Counted from the stretch's first letter, positions 47,301-54,477 are shown. The stretch is 64,000 bases of DNA from Cymbomonas tetramitiformis (GCA_001247695.2 LGRX02027621.1:24307-88306); one strand, 5' to 3'. Numbers and translations: made by a program. The notes: generated by a model from the letters alone, not told the origin.

Positions 47301-50300
47301 ATTCCGGGGAGGCGCCGATCAAATCTTTGGGCCGCGCCTGACCTTCCACGACTTCGCGCTCCACGATGCGCACGGGGAACCGCATGACGCGGGCGGGATC
47401 CTCCAATAGGAAGGTGGCGGCTTGGCGGTCTTCGTCCTTCGCGATGTCCGTCACGGCCACAAGCGCACACTCCGCCTGCACGCCGTAGCCGGAGGAAACC
47501 AGACCGTCCGAGTACTGAGCTTCGGTCATGCGACACCGTTCGCGGTGCGGCATGCCGTACGCGTACGTCAGCTCGGCGTCCGTCGTCGCGTCGCCGTCCA
47601 GTATCGCCACCTGCAAGACGCGGCAGACCGGATATCGCACGTCACCCGCGCCCTCCAGGGTCGCGCCGTCCACGTCCGCGAGATAGGATCGCACGCCGCT
47701 ACGCCCCGTGCCGAAGGTGATCGTCCTGGAATCGTACTGCGCGGCCGTTGGGCAGTTATAATAGGTGGGCGTGGCATCCGAAAACGATCCGTCCGAGTCG
47801 CAGGTGCACTGCTCCTGTTCGGTGTCGTCGAAAAGGTAAACGTTTGGGGACGTGCGCAGGTCCGTGGTATCGACGTTGCTCATGTCGCCGTACGCGGGGT
47901 GCCCAGATATCACGCACTCGCCGTCCTCGTATCGGTTGGCGCACTCGTCCGGTGGCAGAAGCGCGCTGTAATCGCCGTACGCGTCCAGGAACGAGCAATT
48001 CACCGTAAGGTCCTGCGGATCGGTTCCATAAGCTGATCTGTGCGCGCCGATCTTGTGCACGGCGTACCCTTCCGCGGCATGCGACTTGATGAATTCTCTG
48101 TAAACAGCGGAGATGCCGACTCCGCAGCCGTACGCGACCCACGCGTCCAAGCCCAGGTGCACGGTCGTTGTGTTGTCCGTATCGCCTGTCGTGCGCACAA
48201 TTGGAATCTTGCACGGGGGCGGCGATGGTGGAGGCGTGGGCGCGGGCGGCGGCGCAGGGTAGGACGGATTCGCCGGTGGCACCTGCGCGACGCCATCCAG
48301 CGCGTCAGGTGACAACGCTTGGGGCGATGCCAATCCAATCGCTCACCGGGGACCGCGACTTGCCTGGTATGCTCCGAATATCAAGGTGGCGGCGTAGCGG
48401 TAGGTGAAACGCATAGCGGCGAACGCCGCGTGGTGGCCCGCGAGGTACAGATTTATAGTTTTGGTGATGTTGAAGGCTTTGGCGTGATCCGTCACCACCA
48501 GCGCGGGCAAGGACATCTGATCGATGACGTAGTTGCGCGCGCAATAGTTGAGCACCTGCGGCGTGAAACGAAACAAAACGCGTGAGGCACGCGTCCCCTG
48601 GCGGCGTACGCATCAACCGAGCACAGCGCGCACCGTGACATCCACGTTTTCCGTGCCGCCGGTGCTGGTCTCCGGGTACACCGAGTCCGAACGCCGGCAC
48701 CCCTGCGTGTTCGGCGTTTCCAGAAGCTGATGCACCAACCCCTCACGGTCGCGCGCGCGGCGAATCTGTGTCGCGTCTTCGGACGCGTCGACGAAAAATT
48801 GCTCCCAGCGATCGCGCAACTCGTACACGATCACAGGCAGGTACGCCAGCAGTCGCGCGCCGATGCGGACTCCGCCGATCACGGCCTGCGCGGAGGCCCT
48901 CACGGCCAGCGCCACCGACGGCGGTGTGGCGACGCAGCGTTTCCGCGTTTTGTCCCAGGAGGGTGGATGCACGGAAAAAAGATTTTCGCAAACGCCGGCA
49001 TCGTCGAGGTCCACGGCGTGCGCCATCGCGTACTGCATGTAGTTGAAACAGCCCATGTACCATCGATCCAAGCTGTCGGCGGTAAACCCCACCGCGTCCG
49101 CCATCAGCGTGATCACACCGTCGAAGTCGAAGGTGCGGTAGTACTCCGCGTAGTCCATGCACAACAACCAGGGCGGATGATGCAGGTACGGTTCCGCGGG
49201 CACGCCGTACGGGTACTCGCCGTCGGACCCGGTGTACCCGTTCCAGCACACGGAGTATTTGCGTTCGCTGCCATCGAAGGTGCCGAACGCGCCGTATCCG
49301 CCTTCGCTGTCGCGCGCGTCCGACGTTAGCTCTCCGGCCATCAGGGCGTCGCCATCGTCACCACCGGCGCTCGCGTCGTCGTTGGCGTCGACGCGCACAC
49401 CCCCCGTCCGCAGGATGTACTGCGCCGGCACCTTGATCATCATGCAGACCGACGCGACGATCGCGTTCAAAGCCAGCGGCGCGTGATAGTTGTACGGCAG
49501 ACAGTCGGATCGCACGTCCGAGTCGAAGTCGCACACCCGGCAGTACCGCACGTTCGCCTCGTACGCGTCGACCACCATCGTCGGATCGTAGAGTTTTTGG
49601 CGGTAGCAGAACTTGTTAAACGTCGGCGTTTCGGCGGCGGCGTGGGCGGAGGGCGCGTAGTAGTCCGCCAGCTGCACCGGCGAGTGGGCGGCGGGGGGGT
49701 AGTAGTCCAACGGGGAACCCAGCGTTTCCCATAATAGGCGCGCGAAGCCGCACGGCACGATCACGGATTCGCGCACGGCCCACATGCCGCGTTGCAGCGC
49801 GAGGCAGGAGTGCAGAAAGTCCGGCGACGCGTCCACGAAGTGTTGTTTGACGACCCAGTCGTAGATCTCTTGGCCGAGGTGCGACAGGAACGCCGACCAC
49901 GCGAAGACGAGCTCCAACAGCACGTCCGCCGTCAGACGCAGAACCGTGTCCCGCAGAATTGAAAACGCGCGCTTGCCCGCCAGTACCACGACGTTGAACG
50001 CTCCCGCAAACGCGGAATACAGGGTGGCCAAAAATCGCAGGTACATCTTCAACGGATAGAAGATGGGTCGGTGCAGCTCATCGTACGCGACGTTCGTTTT
50101 ACTCACGAGCGTGTGCCCCTCGAACGCCAGCACGAACGCCGCGACGGTCACAAGCATGGCTATCAGCAGAAAGTACCGATAGGTGACCATCGCGTTGACG
50201 CACGCGGCGACCAAGTCGGAGGCGTACTTTAACGCATTGCTCAAGCCGTTCATGACGTACATCGTCAGGTTGATAAAGTGCTGCCGCAGATGGTCCTGGT

Positions 50301-50463
50301 TGAAATCTTGAAACAGGACGTCCCGTTTTACGGTGCGATTTACGTCGGTCGCGATGTCCACCTGTACGATGGTGGCAAACAGGTAGAGTCCGAACGACCA
50401 TAGCGATCCGAGCGTAAAGCCGGTGGTGAGTGTTAAGAAGTACCATGCGTACGCGTTGCTCAT
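18993..50463 (-). CDS. Giant split gene: about 9,421-residue cysteine/proline-rich membrane glycoprotein
   Basis: I read nine-plus long minus-strand frames as exons of one gene, 12 exons: 50463-48634, 48555-48364, 48282-41611, 41530-41393, 41278-38976, 38830-37345, 37247-31200, 31064-28327, 28252-27751, 25540-23826, 23720-23431, 23344-18993. Coding total 28,266 bases. Each junction has GT (once GC) and CAG or TAG borders and all phases agree. The protein begins with several membrane segments, continues as a huge ectodomain with hundreds of cysteines, N-x-S/T sites, proline tracts, PAN-like and C-type-lectin-like modules, has a second membrane-rich region at residues 7,300-7,880 and a C-terminal membrane anchor. 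Repeated (A/S)RRL(L) dibasic sites suggest proteolytic maturation. Probable role: virion surface or host-attachment glycoprotein, by inference. Alternative: two genes (50463-27742 and 25540-18993), but the latter has no start codon. Confidence 0.6.
23431..23720 (-). CDS. Giant gene exon 11 (residues 7875-7971)
   Basis: Acceptor TTGCTAG ends at 23721; the exon encodes YSKCHQQLKCH and further cysteine-rich sequence (CSVCWATSEAMC) and ends GAAG before GTGCGT (23430), phase 1. An ATG-based call would miss the first 70 bases. Confidence 0.6.
23826..25540 (-). CDS. Giant gene exon 10, membrane-rich (residues 7304-7875)
   Basis: No in-frame ATG for the first 270 codons; the frame opens at GTG 25552 four codons before a splice acceptor. 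Cysteine-rich ectodomain first, then a long hydrophobic helical region (LLLYCRDVLVAFMQYIRALV, VVRLLSDLINVFYMLFKSVI) resembling the exon 1 membrane region. Ends GAAAG before GTGCCC (23825), phase 2. Confidence 0.6.
25562..25568 (+). promoter_or_regulatory. TATA box upstream of 25621 gene
   Basis: TATAAAA about 55 bases before ATG 25621. On the plus strand only; it does not serve the minus-strand exon at 25540. Confidence 0.5.
25621..26145 (+). CDS. Small gene nested in the giant-gene intron
   Basis: ATG 25621 after a TATA box. The first 110 residues look natural (MSNALKKCNFGQYGLAVLDA, six cysteines); the last 60 codons are arginine/proline-rich and antisense to the 3' end of the F-box/LRR gene, so the true end may be earlier or the overlap may be real. 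No domain recognised. Convergent with the 25946-27634 gene. Confidence 0.45.
   Translation: MSNALKKCNFGQYGLAVLDAYEVCMEYTCRELHLHLRGGRRRFQNLTGPSSNTLHGLLTRMYQARLLTRSVRVCTVTRRSLYAYRCENPRMITCCITLSQLSRRNANPAKGREKDPQRLRPTIRCPRRRRPREPPLDYPLARPASRGAETPTSRRACNTSNATFASVSTSSAAV
25946..27634 (-). CDS. F-box-like leucine-rich-repeat protein
   Basis: 562 residues from ATG 27634; the frame extends to 27745 but the TATA box (27701-27710) lies inside that extension. N-terminal F-box-like region (LPVFEPIIVMRLCTSGLLCL), then from residue about 160 many LRRs (LPKLSSLRVFDLSMC, LPRLTELDVRA, LTSLTRLTLIGYADLDLSSF, TTLTDLRLDNC and others). Acidic serine-rich tail (DDDDADSGSSDEDVGD). F-box/LRR proteins recruit substrates to SKP1-Cullin ligases. 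It lies wholly inside a predicted intron of the giant gene on the same strand. Confidence 0.75.
   Translation of the reverse strand: MQPTLFDLPVFEPIIVMRLCTSGLLCLRAVSRIGRASEAIRRQIFILRIQSFLPISVIGLDDCVMLDPDTHFRSNPRRRLCDYDYSTQERWCISKQLSGKFLRIYAQIALEEESCAILGPEFDETRTLRDVRYAARYPEFCAKFVRRLVCVQCELNVKPFWRYLETHVVPQLPKLSSLRVFDLSMCCRRTQNSYTLLRPLCDELRRCASLRRISLHCVPIEVVNAVHSRTVTSLRLYVIDDASALDLRGLPRLTELDVRAKRGECAPARLDHLTELRALLLESDLSRRSKARGTRCVPDTLTSLTRLTLIGYADLDLSSFAGYTTLTDLRLDNCRDVSDGDACVQLRGALTGLRHFHLECWGRVNVALSLGSLPCLRNLRVLTIDMLALLDDERATALNHAKALERLSLMYVRGITHVGFVAHMPRLKHFTVKYPCGPINYAALRDATALEFLHLAVNEMPVEHDAICAHSKLQTLVLLGTRCTVAVKLMHGISGMVKLRHLTCSRTQMWHCWCCMPGATLASLHRVRLDVREDSQGEAHADDDDADSGSSDEDVGDPFHAP
27701..27710 (-). 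promoter_or_regulatory. TATA element of the F-box/LRR gene
   Basis: Alternating TATATATAGC, about 67 bases before ATG 27634. Sits just beyond the TGA that follows exon 9 of the giant gene. Confidence 0.45.
27751..28252 (-). CDS. Giant gene exon 9 (residues 7136-7303)
   Basis: After a TGCGCAG acceptor (ends 28253). Mostly helical with two cysteine pairs. The frame reaches a TGA at 27742-27744, which would be the end if this were a separate gene; but GCTCAG then GTGCGG at 27750 is a donor of the same type as the others, phase 0, matching exon 10. Confidence 0.6.
28327..31064 (-). CDS. Giant gene exon 8 with long proline tract (residues 6224-7136)
   Basis: The frame upstream of the first ATG (30902) is open to an acceptor CGTAACAG ending 31065, giving cysteine-containing in-frame sequence starting VCGHYKP, so the exon is longer than an ATG-based call. 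About 190 codons at 29140-29700 are a P-rich tract with SPPPP units, like algal hydroxyproline-rich wall proteins. Dibasic GARRLL is encoded near 30455. Ends phase 2 before GTGAGT (28326). Confidence 0.65.
31200..37247 (-). CDS. Giant gene exon 7 (residues 4208-6223)
   Basis: 6,048 bases after a CTTGCGCAG acceptor (ends 37248). Starts with TRTYPAPSPPPVPP. PAN-like cysteine groups CLGRCRDDASC (about 36820-36860) and CENGCKQNLIC (about 36150-36200). The stretch 35850-36420 is AT-rich relative to flanks. Many N-x-S/T sites; another proline patch (APPPPPPSDLY) near 33590-33610. Ends at TATAAG before a GTATGT donor at 31199; reading through would stop at 31155. Confidence 0.7.
37345..38830 (-). 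CDS. Giant gene exon 6 (residues 3712-4207)
   Basis: 495 codons, phase 2 at the start and 0 at the end (EQ, then GTGCGC donor at 37344). Includes a proline patch (APPPMPPFPNGPP) and a PAN-like cysteine motif (CRTRCDDTVWC) around 37600-37650. Ectodomain. Confidence 0.65.
38831..38975 (-). other. Predicted intron, possibly holding a 24-base microexon
   Basis: Read as one 145-base intron (GTAATT...CGGCAG), phase 2 fits. A 24-base microexon at 38896-38873, flanked by TTTTAG and GTAAGT, is also phase-consistent and would add 8 residues; the sequence cannot decide. Confidence 0.5.
38976..41278 (-). CDS. Giant gene exon 5 (residues 2945-3712)
   Basis: Acceptor CGTGTCCGCAG (ends 41279) with GTAACTGAC as branch-like site. 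Cysteine-rich; contains a PAN/apple-like pattern (CQDKCRQTTTC, then C.AY.) near 39690-39790. The part encoded by about 39475-40020 is distinctly AT-richer than its surroundings. Ends phase 2 before a GTAATT donor at 38975. Confidence 0.65.
41393..41530 (-). CDS. Giant gene exon 4 (residues 2899-2944)
   Basis: 46 codons after a CCCGCAG acceptor (ends 41531). The peptide is clearly protein-like (LLTVNDLHESVSIREDANAY). The 3' border used here is AAC then GTGCGC (donor at 41392), phase 0, matching exon 5; another donor-like site 58 bases later (GTGAAT) gives phase 2 and does not fit. Confidence 0.5.
41611..48282 (-). CDS. Giant gene exon 3 (residues 675-2898)
   Basis: A 6,672-base exon. Begins with a proline-rich leader (YPAPPPAPTPPPSPPPC), then a cysteine-rich ectodomain. 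A C-type-lectin-like module is encoded around 43735-43990: NWGEGQP, then DCVALN, then GEWSALPC and PYAC, matching the usual W/GQP/DCV/W..xC/xYxC order. A second proline patch (SPPPMSEPPGPPPDAPSNPP) is near 47040-47100. The exon ends TTCCAG before a GTGTCT donor at 41610; the frame runs on to a stop at 41548. Confidence 0.7.
48283..48363 (-). other. Predicted GC-AG intron (81 bases)
   Basis: Starts GCAAGT after TACCAG and ends GTCGCGCAG; contains CACCTGACGC, a good branch-site-like motif 30 bases before the end. A GTGAGC lies inside it, but using that donor gives the wrong phase. Confidence 0.5.
48364..48555 (-). CDS. Giant gene exon 2 (residues 611-674)
   Basis: 64 codons between a GCCGCAG acceptor (ends 48556) and a donor reading CAG then GCAAGT (48363). 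Contains NITK (glycosylation site) and a hydrophobic stretch AATLIFGAYQ. No ATG is needed because it is internal; phase 0 on both sides. Confidence 0.6.
48634..50463 (-). CDS. Giant gene exon 1 (residues 1-610)
   Basis: ATG 50463 was chosen because a TATATATA element lies at 50507-50520 and the protein then starts at once with a membrane segment (WYFLTLTTGFTLGSLWSFGL). Further membrane-like stretches: FLLIAMLVTVAAFVLAF, FLATLYSAFAGAFNVVVLAG and ALNAIVASVCMMI. Cysteine-bearing loops lie between them. Ends before a GTGCGC donor at 48633; reading on would give a stop at 48613. Confidence 0.7.
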
Positions 50464-50506
50464 CCTCACCGCAGCTCCGTGTAGCACACACGCACGGGGA
50501 CGGGGG

Positions 50507-50520
50507 TGTATATATACACA
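50507..50520. promoter_or_regulatory. Palindromic TATA element between divergent genes
   Basis: TGTATATATACACA is nearly symmetrical and lies 44 bases before the giant gene's ATG (50463). It probably drives the giant gene; the gene at 50666 in the other direction may have its own signal (GGTATAG near 50598 or GATAAAAG at 50649). Confidence 0.5.
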
Positions 50521-50665
50521 CGCGTGTGTTATAAACAATATTCGAAGAACTTTATTTCTGCGTCACGCAGCGCAACTCACATAAAACACACGCATCGCGG
50601 TATAGACACGCGCGCCAAGCGGCACCTAATCGCATTTTGGCGTGAGAGGATAAAAGACGAGCATC

Positions 50666-51088
50666 ATGTCTGTCCACGTACCAACGTCACAACCTGTTAT
50701 GCATATGGGTTTTTTTAGCGGGATAAAAAAAGGCTTTAAAAACATGCTTGGTCTCGAAGGTATAACGGAAGCCGCACTGAATATGCGTATCGAAGGTAAA
50801 GAAACTCTAAATGATTATTGGGTAAAAAATGACTGTAAAGTTGAAAAGCTAAACCGTCTTGAAGCTTTGCAAGCAGAGTATAAGAAATTAAGTTGTTTGA
50901 CAGAACCAACTCCTTGCAAAGATTGTGTCAACAGAATGTACGCTGAAATTTTCAAGCCGTGGTGCGAAGCGGAAAACATCAAGTGGCATGAATTTGAAAA
51001 AGCGTTTAACTGTGGCACTAAAAAAGAGACGCGCTCTTATCTATGCGCCCGTCTTCATGAGGCGTTCGAAGCGGATGGCAATGTATAA
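50666..51088 (+). CDS. Small cysteine protein, paralogue of 54604
   Basis: 140 residues from ATG 50666. A short N-terminal hydrophobic/glycine part (GFFSGIKKGFKNMLGLEG), then a C-terminal domain of about 65 residues that matches the 54604 protein: C..(C)...(I/V)N.(I/M).AI(I/F)(E/K)PW, W..F...(F/Y)NCGT, (R)(S/T)YLC...(H/D)EAF. The pair shows a small viral family, function unknown, possibly zinc- or disulphide-stabilised. Transcribed away from the giant gene. Confidence 0.65.
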   Translation: MSVHVPTSQPVMHMGFFSGIKKGFKNMLGLEGITEAALNMRIEGKETLNDYWVKNDCKVEKLNRLEALQAEYKKLSCLTEPTPCKDCVNRMYAEIFKPWCEAENIKWHEFEKAFNCGTKKETRSYLCARLHEAFEADGNV

Positions 51089-51198
51089 TTCAAGACCTGT
51101 CGCGTATTATAGCCGCGGCTTTTTATGGCAACGTAGCAGGTATCTTGACAAAGCATTCAAAAACCACGGCAGAAGCGGTAAACAACGTTAACAATAAA

Positions 51199-51384
51199 CT
51201 ATATCGCCACGGTGGACGCAACGCGATGTCGGTGTGGTACGCGAATGAGCGCCAATGCAAGTTTCGTTAATAACGTTCCGAAGGTGTACACGGTCATGTA
51301 CACTCGACGCGCACGCCGCGTGCGCTGTCGTAGGAAGTGTTTTGTTTTCTCAATAAACAGCCGATAATAAGTTTTAGTACGCAC
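51199..51384 (-). CDS. Doubtful 61-residue frame with a membrane-like segment
   Basis: Basic N-terminus (RQRTRRARR) followed by VYMTVYTFGTLLTKLALALI. No TATA signal recognised. Listed as possible only. Confidence 0.2.
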   Translation of the reverse strand: MRTKTYYRLFIEKTKHFLRQRTRRARRVYMTVYTFGTLLTKLALALIRVPHRHRVASTVAI

Positions 51385-51399
51385 GCGCTATCAGCACCC

Positions 51400-51907
51400 G
51401 CAACTGGTTTCGCAATTTAGAAGCTGCCTTTCACGAGTGTAAGACTCGCCGAATTTGCGTTTGTGCTGGGTCGTACAAAGCACCTGCGAGCGTCACCGAG
51501 CACTATTACATGCCGCAACAATACATACACCTCCACGGCGACGACGATGGTCGCAATGTACTGATGGTTACTGATGTTGCACGGTTCCACTGAGCAGCCA
51601 TTAATTCCGCGACAAACGCGTCACGCGCGCGAGTTGCACCGGCCATTTTTTTGCGCGACACGCGCAAAAGTGTTCTCCGTTAAAATCGTCGGGGCGCGGT
51701 GTGGACGCGAACGCAGCGTAGCCCCAAGCTCCAGCTGCACACGTATCAACCCGAACAGTAAAGGGGTATTTTCCGCTTTTTACTTTAAAGTGCAACACTT
51801 TTACCTGACGCCACCTTCAGCCGCAACTCCGGTACCCGTATCACATCGCTATCTACCCGCTTGCGCGTCGACTGCACGAAGTGCAGCCGCTGCACATGCA
51901 CGCCGTG
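51400..51907. other. Intergenic region
   Basis: No supported gene. A 113-codon plus frame (51574-51915) is alanine/arginine-rich and overlaps the stop of the HAD-like gene; not called. Confidence 0.4.
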
Positions 51908-52854
51908 CTAATTGATTTTGTGTCGCTTGTTTGCAGTAGATAATGTATTTAATTCATTCCACGATTTATCCAACCGATTCTGCGTATCAACAGTAGCTTC
52001 TATAAGTGATTTTTCACTGTCTTTAGAAGATACTATTGCATCCCACGTGTCCCGACACGCTAGCAAGGCGTTTTGAGAGTGATCATCAAAGCCCCACTCA
52101 ACCGCAAAACGTTTTTTGTCGTCTTGAAGGACAGTGTGCATGACGTCACTGACATATTCGCTTATTTTGGGTAGATTTTTCAATTCCTGGTATATAATTT
52201 TTGTGTCGTGTCCAAAGGTCCGCATCACAATTTTAATTTTTTTTTCTTTTGCTTTTTCGAGCAATACGAGAAAAGCATCTTGAATACCGTCTTTTAAACC
52301 TTCTAGATTAAAAGGCGCGTTTGGGTAAATGGCATGGAAAGCTTTTTCAAATTCTTTCGACCATTTCGTACCCGAAGTGGAATCGGTCGGAATAATGGTT
52401 CCATTTATATCCATATGAACAACTTTCGTCGCACTAGTTAATTTTTCTACAAAGTAATCTCTGTTTTGGGCGACTTCGTATATATTGCATTGGTATAGGT
52501 GTGATGTTTCAGTATTAGGATCCAGCACAGTACATATAGATGTTTTAATTGTGGTCTCTGCACCTTCAAAAGGCGACGGAATTGCTATTTTTACATTGTC
52601 ATCGAACATCACGTGTGTCCCAATAATATCGGGTTCAAACTTTTTGCCATATTGCCAGTGCCCTTTGGTAATTTTTTTTTGGTAATTTCACCAAACTTAT
52701 TTTGCGCGCGCATGCCGTATATCCAGTAGACCCAATCGTCTTGTACAAAGTGAATCAGCTTTTTGTCGTCAGCTTCAATCGCTGATAGCAAGGCGTCCCA
52801 TTCTGCGCATTTCAGTCGGGTGGAGTTTTCCGATGGCATAAAGGCGATAGACAT
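51908..52854 (-). CDS. HAD-like protein interrupted at an A9 run
   Basis: ATG 52854 with TATAAATA on the minus strand at 52912-52919. The first frame ends at 52609, but at a run of nine A (minus strand; 52672-52680) the reading is taken over by the next frame, which carries on to 51908 with no ATG before VMFDDN. The takeover sequence (ITKGHWQYGKKFEPDIIGTH) fits as one protein of about 315 residues if one A is added. Motif VVHMDINGTIIPTD is HAD motif I (DxNGT), and IVMRTFGHD could hold the motif II Thr. So a HAD-superfamily phosphatase-like protein, the downstream frame starting at ATG 52609 being the alternative. The same direction of shift occurs at 3237-3246. Confidence 0.6.
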
Positions 52855-52911
52855 AGTTAATCGGTATGATCTTTACCCGCGCCGGACGTACACGCGTCCA
52901 CACGCGCAGTG

Positions 52912-52919
52912 TATTTATA
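52912..52919 (-). promoter_or_regulatory. TATA box of HAD-like gene
   Basis: TATAAATA on the minus strand, about 58 bases before ATG 52854. Confidence 0.6.
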
Positions 52920-53028
52920 CTATAATAACGTCACCTATGATGTCAATCTGTTCATCGTCGTGGAAGAGCAGGGTATATAGATGATCGACACGTATTAGTA
53001 TATATTACAAGAAGTAAGGGGAATAGGC

Positions 53029-53229
53029 TTAATATGTTGTGTAGCCTACATAGGCAGCTATTATGTCTGCTGCATTGGTCAGCTCCGTGGCTTTGGCCCA
53101 GGTGGCATGTTCAGGGCCGTAGCCTGCATATCGCACTAAGCAGTGCTTGACACCTCTAGTGATCTTATCCGAAAGAATGTGTGATATCTCGAATAATGGT
53201 TGCCCTTCTTCGGTGCTCGCTTGGACCAT
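53029..53229 (-). CDS. Chromodomain mini-protein
   Basis: 66 residues from ATG 53229 that are almost entirely a chromodomain: FEISHILSDKITRGVKHCLV, then RYAGYGPEHATWAK, then L.NAADIIAAYVG. This matches the usual order (hydrophobic E/F..(I)L..., YLV(K/R)(W/Y)xGY....TWE, L..A..(L/I)). Chromodomains read methylated histone tails or, in Ty3/Gypsy integrases, direct integration; here it stands alone. Possible roles: viral chromatin factor or remnant of a retroelement tail. No integrase or other retroelement part is visible nearby. Confidence 0.7.
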   Translation of the reverse strand: MVQASTEEGQPLFEISHILSDKITRGVKHCLVRYAGYGPEHATWAKATELTNAADIIAAYVGYTTY

Positions 53230-53393
53230 TGCAAAAACTGTTCTCGATGATGGTCAATGGAGTGGAACTTCGTTGCAGCAAATAAATAAATAAATAAGAC
53301 ACTCCTTTCGGGTTGTGTGGCTTTTTCCTTTGGGGGAAAGCTTAAACCTCATACCCATATTCTCGCCGAATAAAAGCGAGTTCATCTTATTTT
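53230..53393. terminator. Hairpin and A/T-rich intergenic gap
   Basis: Contains AAATAAATAAATAAAT (about 53280-53296) and a possible stem-loop CTTTCGGG...CTTTGGGGGAAAG. It separates two minus-strand genes; could be a transcript end, weakly supported. Confidence 0.25.
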
Positions 53394-54230
53394 TTAAGGC
53401 ATCTGTTTCCATAGTTCTTCTTGATGAGTTTGAAGGTTGGCAATTTCGTCCTTAAACTGTTTAATAGATTCCGTAGAATCGATTTCTAAAATATGTTGCT
53501 TTAAAGTAAACCATTCTATCAGTATGTTGAGTAGGGCGAATTCAAAATCATAAGCAGACCGATCGAAATTAAATTGTTTAAACCCTGTCTTTTTCGTTAG
53601 ATTTATTATATTCTGAATTTTATTTCCGTTTCCAAATTTTCGGACATCTTCTTTTAATTTGTTCATGTTAGTGTTATGCTCCAAGTTAATTCTATCTACC
53701 GTATTCTGCTCTATTTTTTCACGTCGTAAACGGAAATCGTCGAGTATCCGTTCTATAGGACGCGCCTCCTCTACTATTTGTTGCAAGCGTCCGTCTTCCC
53801 ACCCTTCGTGCACGTATTCTGTTTGAAGGTAGGCAATTTTCTCGGTAACTTGTTCAATAAGATCCTCAGCATCGATTTCTAAAATATCATTCTTTAAAGT
53901 AAACCATTCTTTCTGCATGTTGAGTAGGGCGATTTTCAAATGATAAGCATACTTATCGAAAAAAAATTGTTTATCCTCTTTCTCATCCGTTAGATTTATT
54001 ATATTCTGCATTTTATTTCCGTTTCCAAATTTTCGGACATCTTCTTTTAATTTGTTCATGTTAGTGTTATGCTCCTTGATTCTATCTACCGTATTCTGCT
54101 CTATTGTTTCACATCGTATACGGAAATCGTGAAGTATCCGTTCTATAGCACGCGCCTCCAAGGTATCCATTTCTTGCGCAGGCATTATTACTTCAGGTTC
54201 TGACACGGACTTCGGCATCAACACCGACAT
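53394..54230 (-). CDS. Coiled-coil protein with internal duplication
   Basis: 278 residues from ATG 54230; the frame is open to 54419 but upstream of the TATA box (54295-54302 on minus) the sequence is a gene fragment on the other strand. Two copies of a unit of about 125 residues: (P/A)IERIL.DFR(I/L)R.E(T)IEQNTVDRI, then EHNTNMNKLKEDVRKFGNGN, K(M/I)QNIINLT, and a (F)(A)LLN..(I)EWFTLK..ILEID ending. The high similarity of the two copies, also in DNA, suggests a recent tandem duplication. Heptad-like, so probably a coiled coil. Unknown function. Confidence 0.65.
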   Translation of the reverse strand: MSVLMPKSVSEPEVIMPAQEMDTLEARAIERILHDFRIRCETIEQNTVDRIKEHNTNMNKLKEDVRKFGNGNKMQNIINLTDEKEDKQFFFDKYAYHLKIALLNMQKEWFTLKNDILEIDAEDLIEQVTEKIAYLQTEYVHEGWEDGRLQQIVEEARPIERILDDFRLRREKIEQNTVDRINLEHNTNMNKLKEDVRKFGNGNKIQNIINLTKKTGFKQFNFDRSAYDFEFALLNILIEWFTLKQHILEIDSTESIKQFKDEIANLQTHQEELWKQMP

Positions 54231-54294
54231 GATACCGTTGTACGTATTACTGCACGATACTCTCGACGAATTATATTTGCTTTTTCGTCGCGTG

Positions 54295-54302
54295 TATTTA
54301 TA
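54295..54302 (-). promoter_or_regulatory. TATA box of 53394-54230 gene
   Basis: TATAAATA on the minus strand, 65 bases before ATG 54230. It directly abuts the MSV199-gene fragment at 54303. Confidence 0.6.
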
Positions 54303-54441
54303 CGGTAACCAGAGCGCGGTGTGGGACTTTGAGGGCTGGACCCGGCAGTATCTCAAAGAGAACGGCGTTCGGGTCAACGCGGCCGCGAATGCGATGAACA
54401 AAAAACAGCGATCGCACATAGGCTACGTCGACGGCGTATAG
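54303..54441 (+). pseudogene. Fragment of MSV199-type regulator
   Basis: About 115 bases nearly identical to 63690-63800 of the regulator at 62880: both encode NQS.VW(D/N)FEGWTRQYLKEN, then GVRVNAAA.AMNKKQ. The fragment has no start and is cut just after KKQ. Evidence that regulator genes get copied and broken in this arm. Confidence 0.8.
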
Positions 54442-54477
54442 GCCACGCCCGATTTTATGTATGTGCCGCGTACATAC

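Noticed and set aside
18993..50463. Reassigned stop codons as the cause of the broken giant frame
   Set aside because: Interruptions involve frame changes and different stop codons, sit beside splice-like borders, and stops are otherwise used normally in neighbours.
51574..51915. 113-codon plus-strand frame
   Set aside because: No TATA box, alanine/arginine-rich end, overlaps the end of the HAD-like gene.
53029..53229. Interpretation as part of an intact LTR retrotransposon
   Set aside because: No reverse transcriptase, integrase core or LTR pair recognised around the chromodomain.
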